From: an uncultured Bacteroidales bacterium
Lineage (GTDB): Bacteria; Bacteroidota; Bacteroidia; Bacteroidales; UBA932
Assembly (NCBI GenBank): GCA_944326335.1
Contig: CALVDM010000009.1
Coordinates: 1-64,000 of the forward strand
Direction: 5' to 3'
DNA: 64,000 bases
The position numbers and the translations under genes were made by a program. The notes below the pieces were generated by a model. That model worked only from the letters and a program-made list of their open reading frames with translations. It did no database searches and was not told where the DNA came from. Position 1 is the first letter of the stretch. Each line of letters begins with the position of its first letter. Shown one piece after another: positions 25,089-34,826 of the stretch.

Positions 25089-26078
25089 TCAGAAAGGCTT
25101 GAACCCTACTGCTTTCCTGACTTCGGCAAGTGTGGCCGCCGCGCTGGCCCTCGCCCTTTCCCTTCCGGATGCCACCACCTTCGAGAGGTATGCGTCGTCA
25201 TTGTATATGGCATCGATTCTCTCCTTTATCGGGAGGGTGACATTGCAGATGTCCTTGGCGAGCTGTTTCTTCAGGTCTCCGTAGCGGATGCTGCAGTCGT
25301 TCCATTTCCCGGTGAAGTATTCGACGGTATCCGGTGTGGACACGAGCTTCAGGAGTGTGAACAGGTTCTCTATGACTTCAGGCATCGGAGAGTCCGGCTC
25401 CGTAGGGCCGGAATCCGTCACGGCTTTCATCACCTTCTTCGTGATGGTCTTTTCATCATCGTAGAGGTAGATGCCGTTGCCGTTGCTCTTGCCCATCTTC
25501 CCTGTGCCGTCGAGCCCCGGGACCTTGACCGCCCCTCCAGGGAATGTCATGTTGCGTGGCTCAGGAAAGACTTCGGCCCCGTACATGTTGTTGAATCTCC
25601 TTGCGAATACGCGTGCAAGTTCGAGATGCTGTTCCTGGTCCTTGCCAACAGGCACCCACTGCGCCCTGTGGACGAGAATGTCCGAAGCCATCAGCACAGG
25701 GTACGTGAGCAGCCCGGCGTTCACGTTATTGGGGTTCTGGCGCACCTTTTCCTTGAATGTGACCGTCCTCTCGAGCTCCCCGACGTATGCCAGCATGTTC
25801 AGGAGCACATACAGCTCGCTGATTTCGGGCACGTCGCTCTGTATGTATATGGCGGACTTCTCCGGGTCGAGCCCGGCTGCAAGATATTCCGCAAGTATGG
25901 TCTTGACTCCGGCATGGAAGTCAGACGGATGCGGATGCGTGGTCAGCGAGTGCAGGTCCGCTATGAAGAAAAAGCATCTGTAGCTGTCCTGTATCCTGAC
26001 AAAATTCCTCAACGCCCCGAAATAGTTGCCCAGATGAAGATGCCCGGTGGAGCGTATGCCACTCAATACTGTATCCAT
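25089..26078 (-). CDS. trpS: Tryptophanyl-tRNA synthetase
   Basis: This class I synthetase charges tRNA-Trp. The HIGH-like site is TGHLHLGNY near residue 12, and the KMSKS-like loop is KMGKSNGN, which is the usual relaxed form in TrpRS. Other landmarks are FFFIADLHSLTTH, YPVLMASDIL and VGKDQEQHLELAR. Length, 329 residues, is normal. It sits between recA and the aldehyde dehydrogenase gene with gaps of 14 bases on both sides, suggesting one transcript starting ahead of recA. Confidence 0.97.
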   Translation of the reverse strand: MDTVLSGIRSTGHLHLGNYFGALRNFVRIQDSYRCFFFIADLHSLTTHPHPSDFHAGVKTILAEYLAAGLDPEKSAIYIQSDVPEISELYVLLNMLAYVGELERTVTFKEKVRQNPNNVNAGLLTYPVLMASDILVHRAQWVPVGKDQEQHLELARVFARRFNNMYGAEVFPEPRNMTFPGGAVKVPGLDGTGKMGKSNGNGIYLYDDEKTITKKVMKAVTDSGPTEPDSPMPEVIENLFTLLKLVSTPDTVEYFTGKWNDCSIRYGDLKKQLAKDICNVTLPIKERIDAIYNDDAYLSKVVASGRERARASAAATLAEVRKAVGFKPF

Positions 26079-26092
26079 ATCCTTTTGTCCTG

Positions 26093-27124
26093 TCAGTCTT
26101 TTATGTTTGCCATGGCCTCGCGTATCTTCGCCTCTATCTCATCGCTCAGCTCGACATTGTCCGTAAGGAGCTGCTTGACAGCCTCCCGCCCCTGTGCAAG
26201 TCTTGTGTCGTTGTAGCTGAACCACGAGCCGCTCTTCTTTATGATGTCGAATTCCACACCGAGGTCTATTATCTCACCTATGTGCGATATCCCTTCTCCG
26301 AAAACGATGTCGAATTCCGCTTTCTTGAAAGGAGGCGCGAGCTTGTTCTTCACGATTTTCACCTTCGTCCTGTTGCCGAGGGCTTCCTCCCCGTCCTTTA
26401 TCTGCGTTGTCCTTCTGACATCCACCCTGACCGACGCGTAGAATTTGAGTGCGTTTCCTCCTGTGGTGGTCTCCGGATTCCCGAACATCACGCCTATCTT
26501 GTCCCTGAGCTGGTTGATGAAGATGCAGCACGTGTTCGTCTTGCTTATGTTCGCAGTGAGTTTCCTGAGCGCCTGGCTCATGAGCCTCGCCTGAAGCCCC
26601 ATCTTCGAATCCCCCATCTCGCCTTCAATCTCGGCTTTAGGGGTGAGGGCGGCCACTGAGTCGATTACAATGATGTCTATCGCACCGGAGCGTATCAGAT
26701 TGTCGGCTATCTCGAGAGCCTGCTCGCCGTTGTCCGGCTGCGATATGAGAAGGGAATCGAGGTTCACGCCGAGATTCTTGGCGTATGTCCTGTCGAACGC
26801 GTGTTCGGCGTCGATTATCGCGGCTATGCCTCCCTGCTTCTGTGCCTGTGCTATCGCATGGATTGCAAGCGTGGTCTTTCCGCTCGACTCGGGACCATAG
26901 ATTTCTATGACCCTTCCGCGCGGATAACCTCCTATGCCCAGTGCATGGTCGAGGGCTATCGAACCGCTCGGAATGACGGAGACTTCCCATTTAGGCTGAT
27001 CATCCCCCATTTTCATAATCGTCCCCTTTCCGTAGTCTTTCTCCAACTTGTCGATGGTCGCCTGCAGCGCTTTGAGTTTCGCGGCGTTCACATCAGACGT
27101 TTCCTTTTCAACTTCCTTAGCCAT
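26093..27124 (-). CDS. recA: Recombinase A
   Basis: RecA forms filaments on single-stranded DNA for homologous recombination and induces LexA or UmuD self-cleavage where present. The 343-residue protein contains the Walker A motif GPESSGKTT, the Walker B region [63 protein letters not shown] and the conserved [14 protein letters not shown] segment. The first gene of the minus-strand recA-trpS-ALDH block, it is divergent from rlmN across about 120 bases. Confidence 0.98.
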   Translation of the reverse strand: MAKEVEKETSDVNAAKLKALQATIDKLEKDYGKGTIMKMGDDQPKWEVSVIPSGSIALDHALGIGGYPRGRVIEIYGPESSGKTTLAIHAIAQAQKQGGIAAIIDAEHAFDRTYAKNLGVNLDSLLISQPDNGEQALEIADNLIRSGAIDIIVIDSVAALTPKAEIEGEMGDSKMGLQARLMSQALRKLTANISKTNTCCIFINQLRDKIGVMFGNPETTTGGNALKFYASVRVDVRRTTQIKDGEEALGNRTKVKIVKNKLAPPFKKAEFDIVFGEGISHIGEIIDLGVEFDIIKKSGSWFSYNDTRLAQGREAVKQLLTDNVELSDEIEAKIREAMANIKD

Positions 27125-27209
27125 AAATGTTTGTCTTAAATTAAAAAACTTTCAAGGATTCTCTGCCGGTGCAGAATGACAAAGATAAAAAAAATGATGG
27201 AAATTTTCT

Positions 27210-27217
27210 TAAATTTG
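27210..27217 (+). promoter_or_regulatory. -7 box for rlmN
   Basis: TAAATTTG, an exact match to TAnnTTTG, followed by C. It implies a transcript start near 27224, which excludes the in-frame ATGs at 27176 and 27197 and supports the rlmN ATG at 27245. Confidence 0.65.
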
Positions 27218-27244
27218 CGGAAATTGAAATCGCGACTGACGGAC

Positions 27245-28333
27245 ATGAAAACAAGATTGCTCGGGAAGACTCCGGAAGAATTGAAGAAGATAGTGGCGGA
27301 AGCCGGGCTGCCGGGGTTCACCGCCGTACAGATTGCCCGGTGGATGTATGTCTCCAAAGTCCGGACGATAGACGGGATGACGAATATCTCCATGGCCGGA
27401 AGACGGAAGCTGTCCGAAAGGTACGAAGTGGGCGTGACCGGATATTCCGACGTGCAGGTCTCCTCGGACGGCACAAGGAAATATCTTTTCCCGGTGAATT
27501 GTTCCATGAAGCGCGGCCTTGCCCTTGCCGATGACTGCATGGACCGTGACCTGGAACGCGGTGCCGTAGAGGCCGTGATGATTCCCGATGACGGCAGGGC
27601 CACGCTGTGCGTCTCTTCCCAGTCCGGCTGCCGCATGGGCTGCCGGTTCTGCATGACAGGCAGGCAGGGGTTCCACGGGCATCTTTCCCCGGCCGACATA
27701 TTGTCACAGTTCATTGCCGTGGACGAGGCCGACAGGCTTACGAATGCGGTTTTCATGGGGATGGGAGAGCCTCTCGACAACTATGACAACGTCATGAGGG
27801 CCATAGAGGTGCTCACGGCGGACTGGGGTTTCGGGTGGAGCCCGAAAAGGATAACCCTCTCGACAATCGGGGTGATGCCTGCGCTGAAACGGTTCCTCGA
27901 CGGGAGCCGCTGCCATCTTGCAGTTAGCCTGCACGACCCTTTCCCGGACGAGAGGCTGTCGATTATGCCCGTGGAGAAGTCCTTCCATGCCGTGGATGTG
28001 GTGGAACTGCTGCACCGGTACGATTTCTCGGGGCAGCGGAGGGTCAGTTTCGAGTACACGATGTTCGCCGGTTTCAACGACTCCATCCGCCACGCGGATG
28101 CGCTGGCAAGGCTGCTCAGGGGGCTGGAATGCCGTGTGAACCTCATACGGTTCCACAAAATCCCTGATTTCCCGTACGACTGTCCTCCTGATGCCGTAAT
28201 CAGGAGATTCCAGGAGCGGCTTTCAAATGCCGGAATCCTGACGACCGTAAGGGCGTCCAGGGGCGAGGATATACTCGCGGCATGCGGGATGCTTGCAGGC
28301 CGGCATGCGGATTCGGCGGGCGGAAACAGATGA
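27245..28333 (+). CDS. rlmN: 23S rRNA (adenine-2503-C2)-methyltransferase, radical SAM
   Basis: RlmN methylates C2 of A2503 in 23S rRNA and A37 in some tRNAs. The radical SAM cluster motif is CRMGCRFC in SSQSGCRMGCRFCMTGRQG. FMGMGEPLDNYDNV and ITLSTIGVMPALKRF are standard family blocks, and the N-terminal helical domain (TAVQIARWMY) is present. With the start set at 27245 by the promoter, the protein is 362 residues, close to the family norm. Its stop overlaps the ATG of the patatin gene (ATGA), so the two are probably translated in a coupled way. Confidence 0.96.
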   Translation: MKTRLLGKTPEELKKIVAEAGLPGFTAVQIARWMYVSKVRTIDGMTNISMAGRRKLSERYEVGVTGYSDVQVSSDGTRKYLFPVNCSMKRGLALADDCMDRDLERGAVEAVMIPDDGRATLCVSSQSGCRMGCRFCMTGRQGFHGHLSPADILSQFIAVDEADRLTNAVFMGMGEPLDNYDNVMRAIEVLTADWGFGWSPKRITLSTIGVMPALKRFLDGSRCHLAVSLHDPFPDERLSIMPVEKSFHAVDVVELLHRYDFSGQRRVSFEYTMFAGFNDSIRHADALARLLRGLECRVNLIRFHKIPDFPYDCPPDAVIRRFQERLSNAGILTTVRASRGEDILAACGMLAGRHADSAGGNR

Positions 28334-30756
28334 AGGACATGAAGAAGACGATACTGGCAGCGATATTGTGTCTGGCTGTCCTGCCGCTTCCGGCGGAAGG
28401 GCAGCCGGGCAGTGCCGGGCGGGGAAGCGGAAGCCTCGTGACGGCAGCCGATTCCGTGTCCATCGAGACCATAAGGTCGAGGATGGACGGGCTCGGCAGG
28501 CCTGCCGTCGCCCTTGTGCTCAGCGGAGGCGGGGCCAAGGGTGCGGCGCATATCGGTGTCATGAAATATCTCGAATCCATCGGCATGCCGGTGGACATGG
28601 TGCTCGGCACCAGCATGGGCGGACTTCTCGGCGGCATCTACGCCCTCGGCTATTCCGCCTCGCAGATAGACTCTCTCATCAGGACGATTGACTGGCAGAT
28701 GGCCCTGAGCGACGAGGTGCCCCGCGAATACATTTCCTACGCAGGCTCGCGGTACAAGGAGACATACGTCCTGTCCATACCGTTCTACTACGATACGGAA
28801 TATTTCAAGGCCCTTCTCGAAGACGAGATGAAATACGTGGACACCAAGAGGCATGAGGACATAGTGTCCGGAGGCCAGGAGCAGGAGAAGCCTTCCGACA
28901 TGCTGAAACGGAACATAGTGGGGAGCCTACCTTCCGGTTATATCTTCGGGCAGAACGTGTACAATCTGATAAGTGCGCTTTCCGTGGGCTACCAGGACGA
29001 GATGAATTTCTCCGACCTCCCGATACCGTTCTCGTGTGCCGCCACCGAGCTTGTCAGCGGGACCGCGAAATACTGGCTGAGCGGGAGATTCTCCATCGCC
29101 ATGCGTTCCACGATGTCCATCCCGGGCATATTCGCCCCTGTCAAGGTGGACGGGATGGTGCTCGTCGACGGCGGCATGAGGGACAATTATCCGACCGGGC
29201 TTGCGAGGGAGCTGGGGGCCGACATAGTCATAGGCGTCGAGGTCTCGGACAATCGCAGGCAGTACACCGACATCAACAACATAGGGGACATAATCAGCCA
29301 GGGCATAGACATGCTCGGACGCTCGGTCTACGAGCATAACATGACCCTCTCGGACATCAACATACATCCGGAGCTCGAGGGGTACGAGATGATGAGCTTC
29401 GACAAGGAGAGCATTGCCGACATCATCCACAAGGGGTATCTCGCAGCCTACCGTAACGAGGCGAAACTGCTCTCCCTTAAGGCTATGGCGGGTCCGGACA
29501 CCCTTGTGCTGCACAACCGGAAGGCCATAGACTTCAACACTACCCCCGTGACAGTGTCCGGGGTGGACATACGCGGCGTGAGCGAAAAGGACAAGGCGAT
29601 ACTGATGAAGAAGATAGACATCAGCCCCGGGGATATCGTGAGCAGGGAGGACGTAGAGCATGTGGTGGCCGAGATTTTCGGGACACAGTGCTATGACTAC
29701 GTGACATACGAGATGGAGGGAAGCACGGAGCCGTTCAATCTCGTTTTCAACTGCAAGCCAGGCCCTGTCCATCAGCTCGGCGTAGGGTTGAGGCTGGACT
29801 CCGAGGAACTCGTGTCGGTGCTTCTGAACGTGGGGCTGAATGCGCACAGGCTGCGCGGCTCCAGATATGATTTCACTGGCAGGATAAGCGTGAACCCGTA
29901 TTTCAGATTCCATTATTCGTACGATGCGCCGAAGATGCCTACCCTGAACGCCACGGCTTCCGTAAGGTGGACGGACCTGAATTTCCTGAGTTTTCTGGAT
30001 TTCTCCCCGACGCGCTTCAACCTGAGTTATCTGAACGTGAGGGAGGAGTTCTTCTTTTCCAACATGCAGTGGTCCCTTTTCGACTTGAGGGCCGGGATAA
30101 GGAACGACTACTTCAATGTCCGTTCGGCCATGTCTTCCGATGCCATATCCGGGGACTATGACCTCGGGCAGCTCAGCAACGACTACCTGTCCCTGTTCCT
30201 GAACGCGAGGAGCGACACATTCGATGACGGATATTTTCCGGCGCAAGGCTATTCGGTCGGCGTTTCATACGGCTGGACATTCGCCGGCTTCCCTCAGAGG
30301 TTCAACAATTTCCATGCGGTGCAGATAGACGGCAAGGCGGTCGTCCCCGGAGGCCGTGTGTTCTCCTTCATACCTTCCGTGAACTTCCGCTTCCTGCTCG
30401 GGGGAGATGTCCCGCTCGCATATATCAATGCCATGGGCGGTACGCTCGCAGGCAGATACGTGGACCAGCAGATACCTTTTGTCGGGGTGAACAGCGTGTC
30501 GGCGATGAGGAATATCCTCACCGTGTTCAGGACCGATTTCCGCTTCAGGGTGGCAAAGTCTCACTATGTGACCGCTATATTGAACTATGCCAGGGACAGC
30601 GACGACTTCAGTACATACACGAAAGGCCCCGGGTATTTCGGGGCCGGCGTGGAATATTCATACGATGCCTTCTTCGGCCCGATGTCGCTCAACCTGCACT
30701 GGTCGAGTCTTACGAAAAGGTTCGGGGCGTATCTGAACATAGGCTTTTATTTCTGA
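28330..30756 (+). CDS. Patatin-like phospholipase with outer-membrane beta-barrel
   Basis: This 808-residue protein joins an N-terminal secreted patatin lipase to a C-terminal beta-barrel, as in PlpD-type (type Vd) autotransporters. A signal peptide (MKKTILAAILCLAVLPLPAEG) is followed by the oxyanion motif LSGGGAKGAAHIG, the nucleophile elbow GTSMGG with Ser95, and the dyad aspartate in VDGGMRDNYP (Asp280). Residues of about 420-500 resemble a POTRA-like domain. The remainder is rich in alternating aromatic strands ending in LNIGFYF, typical of an Omp85/surface-antigen barrel. The start at 28330 forms an ATGA overlap with rlmN. The lipid substrate is unknown. Confidence 0.92.
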   Translation: MKDMKKTILAAILCLAVLPLPAEGQPGSAGRGSGSLVTAADSVSIETIRSRMDGLGRPAVALVLSGGGAKGAAHIGVMKYLESIGMPVDMVLGTSMGGLLGGIYALGYSASQIDSLIRTIDWQMALSDEVPREYISYAGSRYKETYVLSIPFYYDTEYFKALLEDEMKYVDTKRHEDIVSGGQEQEKPSDMLKRNIVGSLPSGYIFGQNVYNLISALSVGYQDEMNFSDLPIPFSCAATELVSGTAKYWLSGRFSIAMRSTMSIPGIFAPVKVDGMVLVDGGMRDNYPTGLARELGADIVIGVEVSDNRRQYTDINNIGDIISQGIDMLGRSVYEHNMTLSDINIHPELEGYEMMSFDKESIADIIHKGYLAAYRNEAKLLSLKAMAGPDTLVLHNRKAIDFNTTPVTVSGVDIRGVSEKDKAILMKKIDISPGDIVSREDVEHVVAEIFGTQCYDYVTYEMEGSTEPFNLVFNCKPGPVHQLGVGLRLDSEELVSVLLNVGLNAHRLRGSRYDFTGRISVNPYFRFHYSYDAPKMPTLNATASVRWTDLNFLSFLDFSPTRFNLSYLNVREEFFFSNMQWSLFDLRAGIRNDYFNVRSAMSSDAISGDYDLGQLSNDYLSLFLNARSDTFDDGYFPAQGYSVGVSYGWTFAGFPQRFNNFHAVQIDGKAVVPGGRVFSFIPSVNFRFLLGGDVPLAYINAMGGTLAGRYVDQQIPFVGVNSVSAMRNILTVFRTDFRFRVAKSHYVTAILNYARDSDDFSTYTKGPGYFGAGVEYSYDAFFGPMSLNLHWSSLTKRFGAYLNIGFYF

Positions 30757-30762
30757 CAGGGT

Positions 30763-31224
30763 ATGGAGGAACAGTACAGGATGCTGCTTGACAGGTTGAG
30801 GACCGCTTGCGCGAAGAGGGAATATTGCGAACAGGACATACGCAGGAAACTGTCCGGTGTGCCGGAGGACGTTGCCGCAGAGATACTGTCTTCCCTGAAG
30901 GCGGACAGGTACATCGACGATTCCCGCTATGCTGCTGCCTACGCCAGGGACAAGTCCGCCCTTTCCGGATGGGGAAGGCTCAAGATAAGGTACATGCTTG
31001 CCTCCAGGGGCATCGGGAAAGAATGCATAGAGACTGCCTTGAAGGAGATAGACGGCGGAAAATCCCTTGGGAAGCTTTCCGCTGCCGTCGATGCAAAGGC
31101 CAGGGCCCTTAAAGACGACCCCCACAGGAAGCTCAAACTGCTCAGGTTCGCTATCGGAAGGGGCTATGAGTACGACGAGGTGAAGGATATCGTGGATTCC
31201 GCTATCAGAAAAACAGAAAAATGA
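30763..31224 (+). CDS. recX: RecA regulatory protein RecX
   Basis: RecX binds RecA filaments and limits their activity. The 153-residue protein is made of three-helix repeats with the family patterns REYCEQDIRRKL, YIDDSRYAAAYARDK and the R-x-L-x-x-RGI-type segment RYMLASRGIGKECIE. It lies 6 bases after the patatin gene and overlaps the next gene through ATGA. recA itself is on the other strand about 3.6 kb away, so the genes are not in one operon. Confidence 0.88.
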   Translation: MEEQYRMLLDRLRTACAKREYCEQDIRRKLSGVPEDVAAEILSSLKADRYIDDSRYAAAYARDKSALSGWGRLKIRYMLASRGIGKECIETALKEIDGGKSLGKLSAAVDAKARALKDDPHRKLKLLRFAIGRGYEYDEVKDIVDSAIRKTEK

Positions 31225-33215
31225 GGAATATGGCTTACCGTAAACTTGAAAAAGAGGAGATAGAGGCCCTGGAGGCCAGAATGTGTTCCGCTTCCGACTG
31301 GAACGACGTGGAAGTGGCCGAGGGATTCTCCGTAGAGCATGTGCATTCCACAAGATTTTCCGGAAAGGTCCGGCTCGGGAGGTTCGGGAAGGAGTTCAGG
31401 ATGCCGGGAGGGATTGTCAAGCACTCCGGCCTGTACAATGTGACGCTCCACAATGTGACTGTCGGGGATGACTGCAGGGTGGAGAATGTGAAGAACTACA
31501 TCGCAAATTACGACATAGGCCACGACTGCTTCATAGAGAATGTGGACATCATACTTACGGACGGGACCACGAGCTTCGGGAACGGGGTCGAGGTGTCGGT
31601 CCTGAACGAGACAGGCGGAAGGGAGGTCATGATGCACGACTTCCTCTCGGCTCACCAGGCCTATGTGATGGCCCTCTACAGGCACAGGCCGGAACTGATT
31701 GAGGGACTGAAGAAGACCATCGGCAGGTATGTAGCCTCCGTGACTTCCGACAGGGGCACCATCTCCCCGCATGTGACCATAGTCGACGCCGGCTACATAA
31801 AGAACGTGAAAATCGGCGAATATTGCAAGATAGAAGGCACGTCCCGGCTGAGAAACGGGAGCATAAACAGCAATGTCCATGCTCCGGTACATGTCGGGGT
31901 GGGCGTTATCGGGGATGACTTCATCATCTGCAGCGGCTCTTCCGTGGAAGACCGCTCCACGATAACGAGGTGCTTCATCGGTCAGGCCTGCCACATCGGC
32001 CATACCTATTCGGCTTCCGATTCCCTCTTCTTCAGCAACTGCCACGGCGAGAACGGAGAGGCCTGCGCCATATTCGCCGGTCCGTTCACTGTCACTCACC
32101 ACAAGTCCACACTGCTGATAGCAGGCATGTTCTCGTTCATGAATGCCGGTTCCGGCTCGAACCAGAGCAACCACATGTACAAGCTGGGCCCCATACACCA
32201 GGGGATAATGGAGAGGGGTGCCAAGACTTCCTCCGATTCCTATCTCCTGTGGCCGGCGAAGGTCGGTGCGTTCTCTCTCGTCATGGGGCGGCATGTCTCC
32301 CACCAGGACACTTCCGACCTCCCTTTTTCCTACCTGATTGAAAACCAGAACACATCCTATATCTTCCCAGGTGTCAACCTCAGGAGCGTGGGCACGATAA
32401 GGGATGCGCAGAAGTGGCCGAAGAGGGACAGCCGCACAGACCCGGACAGGCTCGACAGCATCAACTACAATCTCCTGAGTCCGTATACGATACAGAAGAT
32501 GCTGAATGCGGTGAGAATCCTGAAGAATCTGGTGAAGGCTTCAGGGGAGACATCCGACACGTATTCCTACCAGAGCGCGAAGATAAAGAACTCTTCCCTG
32601 CACAAGGGGCTGAAGTTCTATGACCTCGCTATCAACAAGTTCCTCGGCAATTCACTGATAAAGAGGCTTGAGACTGTGCCGGACGGGGATATCTCTGCCA
32701 TAAGGGAGAGGCTGCGCCCCGACACGCCTGCCGGAGCAGGGCAATGGGTTGACATTTCCGGACTCATAGCCCCGAAAAGCGAGGTGGACGCCCTGATAGA
32801 TGACATAGGCAGCGGCAAGGTGTCGGATGTACATGAAATCAACAGGCGGTTCGCCCGGATGCATGAGAACTATTACACCTACGAATGGACATGGGCTTAC
32901 GGCAAGATGCTGGAATACTATGGCCTCGACCCTGACAACATTACCATGGAAGACATCGTCATGATAGCAAGGAAGTGGAAGGAGTCTGTGGTGACCCTGG
33001 ACAGGATGGTCTATGAGGATGCCAGGAAGGAATTTTCCCTGTCCGCGATGACCGGTTTCGGCGCAGACGGTGACGAAGACCAGAAGAGCAGGGATTTCGA
33101 GGAAGTCCGCGGCGGCCTTTTCGACTCGAACACATTCGTGCAGGCGGTCCTGGAGCATATCAGGGTGAAGACTGCACTCGGCGACGAATTTCTCGGGAGG
33201 ATGTCCGGGGAGTGA
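31221..33215 (+). CDS. DUF4954 family protein
   Basis: This 664-residue protein matches what I know as DUF4954, a conserved Bacteroidota family without an established reaction. The central region (about residues 60-260) shows the spaced hydrophobic turns of a left-handed beta-helix, as in NVTLHNVTVGDDCRVENVKNYI and CKIEGTSRLRNGS, similar to hexapeptide-repeat transferases. Such folds usually belong to acyl- or nucleotidyl-sugar-modifying enzymes, so a sugar-nucleotide or transferase role is possible, but no catalytic residues can be named. It starts by ATGA overlap with recX; MAYRKL nine bases on is an alternative start. It is convergent with the GT2 gene. Confidence 0.8.
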   Translation: MRNMAYRKLEKEEIEALEARMCSASDWNDVEVAEGFSVEHVHSTRFSGKVRLGRFGKEFRMPGGIVKHSGLYNVTLHNVTVGDDCRVENVKNYIANYDIGHDCFIENVDIILTDGTTSFGNGVEVSVLNETGGREVMMHDFLSAHQAYVMALYRHRPELIEGLKKTIGRYVASVTSDRGTISPHVTIVDAGYIKNVKIGEYCKIEGTSRLRNGSINSNVHAPVHVGVGVIGDDFIICSGSSVEDRSTITRCFIGQACHIGHTYSASDSLFFSNCHGENGEACAIFAGPFTVTHHKSTLLIAGMFSFMNAGSGSNQSNHMYKLGPIHQGIMERGAKTSSDSYLLWPAKVGAFSLVMGRHVSHQDTSDLPFSYLIENQNTSYIFPGVNLRSVGTIRDAQKWPKRDSRTDPDRLDSINYNLLSPYTIQKMLNAVRILKNLVKASGETSDTYSYQSAKIKNSSLHKGLKFYDLAINKFLGNSLIKRLETVPDGDISAIRERLRPDTPAGAGQWVDISGLIAPKSEVDALIDDIGSGKVSDVHEINRRFARMHENYYTYEWTWAYGKMLEYYGLDPDNITMEDIVMIARKWKESVVTLDRMVYEDARKEFSLSAMTGFGADGDEDQKSRDFEEVRGGLFDSNTFVQAVLEHIRVKTALGDEFLGRMSGE

Positions 33216-33216
33216 A

Positions 33217-34185
33217 TCAGAACCGCTCCCTGATGTTGTACTTGTTCCTGTCCTGGCTGCTGCGTGAAATCATTTCTGCAATGAACCCGGAAAGGAACAG
33301 CTGGACACCGACGACGAGGGCTACGAGTGCGAGATAGAACAGAGGCTGCTCGGTGACGGGGCGGAACTTCAGCCCGTGAGCCTGTGCCACCAGTTTGGAT
33401 ATTATCAGCCAGACTGCGATTATGCCTCCCGCAAGGAATGTAAGCGTGCCTGTGAGCCCGAAGAAATGCATCGGCTTTTTCCCGAACGTGCTCAGGAACC
33501 ACAGCGACAGGAGGTCGAGGAAGCCGTTGATGAAGCGGTCCATGCCGAACTTGCTCTTCCCGTACTTGCGTTTCTGGTGGTGCACCGGCTTTTCCGTGAT
33601 TTTGTCGAACCCGGCATTCTTGGCGAGGTACGGAATGTACCTGTGCATCTCACCGTAGACCTCGATGTTCTTCACCACCTCGTTCCTGTAGGCTTTCAGC
33701 CCGCAGTTCATGTCGTGCAGCTTCAGCCCCGTGATGAGGCGTGCGGTGGCGTTGTACAGCTTTGAAGGCAGATTCTTTGTCAGCCTGTTGTCCTGCCGGT
33801 GCTGCTTCCATCCGGACACGATGTCATAGCCTTGTCCGGTAATCATGTCGTACATCTGCGGAATCTCTTCCGGAGAATCCTGCAGGTCCGCATCCATGGT
33901 CACGACCACCTTTCCGGCGGCAGCCTCGAATCCGCAATACAGGGCGGCGGACTTCCCGTAATTCCTCCTGAAGGATATGCCGTGGATGTCGGCGTCCGTT
34001 CCGGCAAGTTCCGTTATCCTGTCCCATGAGCCGTCGGTGCTGCCGTCGTCCACCATTATGAGCTCGTAGTCGTATCCTTCGCGTTTCATCACGCTCTGTA
34101 TCCATCTGACAAGCTCGGGAAGGGACTCCGCCTCGTTGTAGAGCGAGACGACAATCGACAGGTCTTTTGCATATTTCTGGCTCAT
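33217..34185 (-). CDS. Family 2 glycosyltransferase, polyprenyl-phosphate sugar transferase type
   Basis: The 322-residue protein resembles DPM1/GtrB/ArnC-type enzymes that move a sugar from a nucleotide donor to polyprenyl phosphate on the cytoplasmic face. The GT-A fold shows LSIVVSLYNEAESLPELV, VDDGSTDGSWDRI, and the metal-binding region TMDADLQDSPEEIP. MNCGLKAYRNEVV is another family block. Two membrane helices follow at about residues 235-300 (FFGLTGTLTFLAGGIIAVW and FYLALVALVVGVQLFLSGF). It lies 10 bases after the DUF4199 gene on the same strand, so they are probably co-transcribed. The sugar is unknown. Confidence 0.93.
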   Translation of the reverse strand: MSQKYAKDLSIVVSLYNEAESLPELVRWIQSVMKREGYDYELIMVDDGSTDGSWDRITELAGTDADIHGISFRRNYGKSAALYCGFEAAAGKVVVTMDADLQDSPEEIPQMYDMITGQGYDIVSGWKQHRQDNRLTKNLPSKLYNATARLITGLKLHDMNCGLKAYRNEVVKNIEVYGEMHRYIPYLAKNAGFDKITEKPVHHQKRKYGKSKFGMDRFINGFLDLLSLWFLSTFGKKPMHFFGLTGTLTFLAGGIIAVWLIISKLVAQAHGLKFRPVTEQPLFYLALVALVVGVQLFLSGFIAEMISRSSQDRNKYNIRERF

Positions 34186-34195
34186 GATGACGATA

Positions 34196-34750
34196 TTATT
34201 TTCCGTTTTTGTCCATATAGGAAGAGAAAGGGTCCCTTTTGGGAATGTATCTCGAGAGAATCCACGACAGGATGGCCCCGTAGACGAATCCGTATATCAG
34301 GTTCGAGAAGAACATCACCTTTGGATAGAAGCCTTCTTTCCCTATGAGCTCCAGGGTGTCGGAATCGAGCGACCCTCCGTAGAGCTGGCGGATGAGTTCT
34401 ATCTGCTGCCCGGCCATGTCAGGGTCCAGAAATACGACATCGAACAGCATGGCCGAAGAGAATATGAGGCTCGAGGTGAGTGCCAGCATGCGTCCGTATC
34501 TTGCAGTGTCCCTGTTGTCGGCATCCTTGTGTCCGGCCACGAGACGTTCCATGAAAAACTTCATCAGGAATATGCACCCCACGAACTGCACGAGCCAGAT
34601 TATGAGGTTCAGCACTGCCATGCCGGCAGAGGCTTCACCCGTGGACAGCGTCTGGGACAAAATGCGGCAGAGTGCGGTGAACAGACCGAGCAGCAGGCCG
34701 TTTTTCGCCGCCAGATTCCATAATATCCTGTTTGATGCTGAATCGTTCAT
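34196..34750 (-). CDS. DUF4199 family membrane protein
   Basis: This protein of 184 residues has four predicted membrane helices: near NGLLLGLFTALCRIL, MAVLNLIIWLVQFVGCIFLM, MLALTSSLIFSSAMLFDVVF and FFSNLIYGFVYGAILSWIL. The layout is that of DUF4199, common upstream of a GT2 gene in Bacteroidota. I start at 34750 because a consensus -7 box lies at 34773-34780; the frame stays open to 34882 but that would run through the promoter and into thrS. No function can be assigned beyond an inner-membrane protein linked by context to the glycosyltransferase. Confidence 0.85.
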   Translation of the reverse strand: MNDSASNRILWNLAAKNGLLLGLFTALCRILSQTLSTGEASAGMAVLNLIIWLVQFVGCIFLMKFFMERLVAGHKDADNRDTARYGRMLALTSSLIFSSAMLFDVVFLDPDMAGQQIELIRQLYGGSLDSDTLELIGKEGFYPKVMFFSNLIYGFVYGAILSWILSRYIPKRDPFSSYMDKNGK

Positions 34751-34772
34751 AAATTTCACTCTCAAGACGTCG

Positions 34773-34799
34773 CAAAGATAGAAAAAAATTGTATCTTTG
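34773..34799. promoter_or_regulatory. Back-to-back promoters for DUF4199 (minus) and thrS (plus)
   Basis: The same box, TATCTTTG, occurs on both strands: minus at 34773-34780 and plus at 34792-34799. Each is an exact TAnnTTTG match followed by C. Starts would fall about 15-25 bases before the chosen ATGs at 34750 and 34827. The boxes are only 11 bases apart, so polymerases could not use both at the same moment. Confidence 0.65.
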
Positions 34800-34826
34800 C
34801 AGCCTTGTGGTTTAACTAAAAAAGAT

